Shown here: positions 61,069-64,000 of the stretch, piece after piece
How the letters are laid out: each line of letters starts with the position of its first letter
Position numbering within the stretch: position 1 is the stretch's first letter
From: Candidatus Aalborgicola lynettensis
GTDB lineage: Bacteria; Pseudomonadota; Gammaproteobacteria; Burkholderiales; Burkholderiaceae_C
DNA length: 64,000 bases
Assembly: GCA_016719405.1 (NCBI GenBank)
Contig: JADJZE010000022.1
Location: 131,501-195,500, forward strand
Direction: 5' to 3'
Notes under the pieces: model-generated
The model's database searches: none
Told to the model about the DNA's origin: nothing
What the model saw: the letters and a program-made list of their open reading frames with translations, nothing else
Program-made: the position numbers and the translations under genes

Positions 61069-64000
61069 TCAAACGGGCGCCGCTGCAGGTGCAGCGCCTT
61101 CCATACGACGCCGGTACAAGGCGTAGTAAAGAACCGGGATGACCACCAGCGTGAGCAGGGTGGACACCAAAATACCAAAAATCAGGGCAATGGCCAGGCC
61201 ATTAAAAATGGGGTCATCCAGAATGAAGAAGGCGCCAATCATGGCCGCCACGCCGGTCAACACAATGGGCTGTGCGCGCACCACGGCCGACTGCAGCACC
61301 GCCTGTTTGAAGGCCACACCTTCGCGCACCTGCAGCTCGATAAAGTCCACCAGCAGAATGGAGTTGCGCACGATGATGCCGGCCAGCGCAATCATGCCGA
61401 TCATGCTGGTGGCGGTGAACTGCGCACCCAAAATGGCGTGGCCAGGCATGACGCCGATGATGGTGAGCGGAATGGGCGCCATGATGACCAGCGGCGTGAG
61501 GTAGCTGCGGAACTGCGCGACCACCAGCAGGTAGATCAGGATCAGCCCCACGCCGTAGGCAGCGCCCATGTCGCGGAAGGTCTCGTAGGTGATTTGCCAC
61601 TCGCCGTCCCATTTGATGGCGTAGCCCTGGTAGGCGTCTTTGGGCTGGCTGATCCAGTATTCGCCTGGCTCAACCGCTGCCGCACCGCCCACGGCCCCAC
61701 CTGCTGCTCCACCCGCCGCACCGCCCACGGACTGGGCTTTGTGCAGTGTGTCGCGCGCGGCAAACAGGCCGTATAAGGGAGAGTCCAACTGCCCGGCCAT
61801 GTCGCCGTACACATAACTCACGCCTTGCAAATCTTTGGTGAACAGCGGTTTGTCGACCACGCCGTATTGCACTTGCACCAGTTCGGACAAGGGCACCAAC
61901 TGCCCGTTGGCGGCGCGCAGGGGCAGTGCCAGCAAGGCATCGAGGCCCACCTGGCTGTCGCGCGGCAGCTGGATCCGCACGGGCACCGGGTATTTACTTT
62001 GGCCGTCGTGCAGGTAGGCTGCGTCGGCACCGCTCAGAGCCTGCGACACGGTTTGCGCAATGGCCGCTACCGGTATGCCCAGCGACTCGGCCCGCTGACG
62101 GCGCACGCGCAGGAAGGCGCGGGGCGCGTTCTCTTGCAGGCTGCTGTCTACGCCCACAATGTCGGCCGTGCTGGCAAACGCTTTGGCGACCTGGCCTGCC
62201 AACTGCTGGCGACCCGTCTCATCGGGCCCATAGACCTCGGCCACCAGGGGCGACATGACCGGTGGGCCGGGCGGCACTTCGACCACCTTCACACGGGCGT
62301 TATGGCTCTTGCCAATGGCTTCCAGCGCCGGGCGCAGGCGCTGCGCAAAAGCGTGGCTTTGTTCGCTGCGCTGGTGCTTGTCCACCAGGTTGACCTGCAA
62401 CTCGCCCTGCTCGGCGTCGGCACGCAGGTAGTACTGGCGCACCAGGCCGTTGAAGGTAATGGGCGCTGCCGTGCCCGCATAGGCCTGCACATGGCGCACA
62501 CCTTGCTGCTGGGCTAGGTAGGCACCCAACTCTTGCAGAGTGGCGGCAGTGTCTTCCAGCGGTGTGCCAGCGGGCATGTCGACCACCACGGCAAATTCGC
62601 TTTTGTTGTCAAAGGGCAGCATCTTCATGACCACCCCAACTGCGCTGGACGGCACCAGCGTTAACGCCACCGACAGCAGCAGTGCTGCACCAATGCCACC
62701 CAGCAGCAGCCAGCGTTTGCGCGCGCTGTTGAGCAGGGGCAACAGCAGCGCGTCAAACACGCGCTGCACGCGTGAGGGTGCGGCTGTGGCTTGGGCAGTC
62801 AGGGCTACTTCGCCCGCAAGTGGTGTGGCGCTGCTATCGGGGTTCGGTGTAGCGTGGGCATCTGGCGCACTGGCGTGGCCTTGATGGGGGCTATGCGCGC
62901 GCAACAGTTTCAATGCCAGCCAGGGCGTCACGGTGAAGGCAATGGCCAGCGACAAGGCCATGCCCAGGCTGGAGTTGATGGGAATGGGGCTCATGTACGG
63001 CCCCATCAGCCCCGACACAAATGCCATGGGTAACAGGGCGGCAATCACCGTCAGCGTAGCCAGAATGGTGGGGCCGCCTACCTCGTCCACCGCGCGGGGA
63101 ATGATGTCTTTGAGTGCGGCATTGGGGTCCAGCTGCTGGTGGCGATGGATGTTTTCCACGACCACAATGGCGTCGTCCACCAGAATGCCAATGGAAAAAA
63201 TCAGCGCGAACAGGGACACACGGTTCAGCGTAAAGCCCCAGGCCCAGGAGGCAAACAAAGTGGCGGTCAGCGTCAAGATGACTGCTGCACCCACAATCAC
63301 CGCCTCACGGCGACCCAGCGCAAAGCCCACCAGCAAAATGACCGATCCGGTGGCAAAGGCCAGCTTCTGGATCAGTTTGTTGGCCTTCTCCGCTGCCGTT
63401 TCACCGTAGTCGCGCGTTACCGTGGCTTGCACATCGGCCGGTATCACCGTGTTGCGCAGGGCCTGCAGCCGCGTGGCCACGCCCTGGGCCACGTCCACGG
63501 CGTTTTCGCCGGTTTTTTTGGTGATGCTGATGGTGACCGCCGGGTAGCCCTGGCCTACTGCAGCCCCGGCTCCCGCACCACTTTCGGCTGCACCCGACAC
63601 ACCCAGGGTGTGCCACACATAACGCTGCGCCTGCTGCGCACCTTCTTCAATACGCGCCACATCGCGCAAGAACACCGGGCGCCCGGCGTTGACGCCCACC
63701 ACCAGGTCGCCCAAATCTTCCGCATTGCGCAAAAACTCACCGGCCTGCACACGCAACGTCCGTACGCCTTCAGCGGTATCTGTGGCCAGCACGGTGCCGT
63801 CGGGCATACCCAGGTTGGCTGCTGCAACCGTCTTTTTCAGGGTCAACAAATCGACACCACGGGCGCGCAGGCGGGCGGGGTCCAGCACCACCTGCAAAGC
63901 GCGACCCGGGCCACCAATGGTCTGCACTTCGCGCACACCGGGAACGGCCTTGAATTCAGACTCCACGGCATGCGCCACTGTTTCCAGATCGACCGCGGGG
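61069..64000 (-). CDS. RND-family efflux transporter permease (3' part; continues past the right edge)
   Basis: At least 977 residues, open to the window edge (reading PAVDLETVAHAVESEF at the edge). Porter-domain motifs (VGVNAGRPVFLRDVARIEEG), helices with LALIFSIGILVDDAIVVVENI, and the C-terminal half with IVRNSILLVDFIE and LALIFGILVSTLLTLVVIP. It is the inner-membrane pump of a tripartite efflux system of the AcrB/MdtB type; the N-terminal 80-150 residues are missing. A low-complexity run of Gly and Ala (SVGGAAGGAAGGAVGGAAAV) interrupts a periplasmic loop. Likely partners lie outside the window. The substrate is unknown. Confidence 0.92.
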   Translation of the reverse strand, partial: PAVDLETVAHAVESEFKAVPGVREVQTIGGPGRALQVVLDPARLRARGVDLLTLKKTVAAANLGMPDGTVLATDTAEGVRTLRVQAGEFLRNAEDLGDLVVGVNAGRPVFLRDVARIEEGAQQAQRYVWHTLGVSGAAESGAGAGAAVGQGYPAVTISITKKTGENAVDVAQGVATRLQALRNTVIPADVQATVTRDYGETAAEKANKLIQKLAFATGSVILLVGFALGRREAVIVGAAVILTLTATLFASWAWGFTLNRVSLFALIFSIGILVDDAIVVVENIHRHQQLDPNAALKDIIPRAVDEVGGPTILATLTVIAALLPMAFVSGLMGPYMSPIPINSSLGMALSLAIAFTVTPWLALKLLRAHSPHQGHASAPDAHATPNPDSSATPLAGEVALTAQATAAPSRVQRVFDALLLPLLNSARKRWLLLGGIGAALLLSVALTLVPSSAVGVVMKMLPFDNKSEFAVVVDMPAGTPLEDTAATLQELGAYLAQQQGVRHVQAYAGTAAPITFNGLVRQYYLRADAEQGELQVNLVDKHQRSEQSHAFAQRLRPALEAIGKSHNARVKVVEVPPGPPVMSPLVAEVYGPDETGRQQLAGQVAKAFASTADIVGVDSSLQENAPRAFLRVRRQRAESLGIPVAAIAQTVSQALSGADAAYLHDGQSKYPVPVRIQLPRDSQVGLDALLALPLRAANGQLVPLSELVQVQYGVVDKPLFTKDLQGVSYVYGDMAGQLDSPLYGLFAARDTLHKAQSVGGAAGGAAGGAVGGAAAVEPGEYWISQPKDAYQGYAIKWDGEWQITYETFRDMGAAYGVGLILIYLLVVAQFRSYLTPLVIMAPIPLTIIGVMPGHAILGAQFTATSMIGMIALAGIIVRNSILLVDFIELQVREGVAFKQAVLQSAVVRAQPIVLTGVAAMIGAFFILDDPIFNGLAIALIFGILVSTLLTLVVIPVLYYALYRRRMEGAAPAAAPV

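Overview
The window is high-GC, gene-dense DNA from a betaproteobacterium, most likely a Comamonadaceae member close to Rhodoferax, Polaromonas or Acidovorax. Evidence for this is the gene order bamE-dapB-exbB-exbD-leuS-lptE-holA with a divergent fur, the hpf-ptsN-hprK block, the Thiobacillus-type gshA with kup and gshB nearby, type-2 argC, and a roughly 60-bp dispersed repeat with the core ATAGCTGCTTGCGCA. I saw no rRNA, tRNA, CRISPR array, integrase or transposase. The placement rests on sequence recognition, not on a database search.

Layout. 0-4.5 kb: a Ser/Thr signalling operon on the minus strand (CHASE2 receptor kinase, PP2C phosphatase, double-FHA protein, second CHASE2 protein cut by the edge). 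4.7-10.9 kb: TerC, sucCD, argC, an AEC carrier and a FimV-like membrane protein. 10.9-12.7 kb: an organic-peroxide module (ohrR with a palindromic operator, a P460-type cytochrome, ohr). 12.8-16.2 kb: metallophosphoesterase, a kinase-UspA fusion and SrkA. 16.2-19.0 kb: three consecutive genes that can be read only by assuming single-base deletions. 19-23.7 kb: PAP2 phosphatase, GT39-type glycosyltransferase, YafJ amidotransferase, a small outer-membrane barrel and two small proteins. 23.9-31 kb: gshB, benE-like, kup, gshA, proA (one frameshift). 31-39.2 kb: a sensory island (HD-GYP response regulator, histidine kinase, chemoreceptor, three periplasmic binding proteins, a lone receiver protein). 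39.2-49.2 kb: housekeeping genes. 49.4-56.4 kb: corA with a structured leader, mtnN, fadD, pntAB. 56.5-64 kb: nudJ-mnmA interrupted by an AAA/DUF4143 ATPase, then a CsoR-like regulator with OsmC, DUF2892 and RND efflux genes.

Three things stand out. First, the dispersed repeat occurs at least ten times in both orientations; several copies are read in frame inside essential-type genes (srkA, leuS, proA), and others sit exactly on stop codons or ribosome-binding regions. Second, mnmA carries an unrelated in-frame insertion built of two perfect palindromes. Third, corA has a leader in which an outer stem pairs with its Shine-Dalgarno region and encloses two hairpins, an architecture like a cis-acting regulatory RNA.

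Eleven apparent single-base deletions, mostly in short homopolymers and seven of them within 17.4-18.6 kb, mean that several broken genes here may be sequence errors rather than true pseudogenes.
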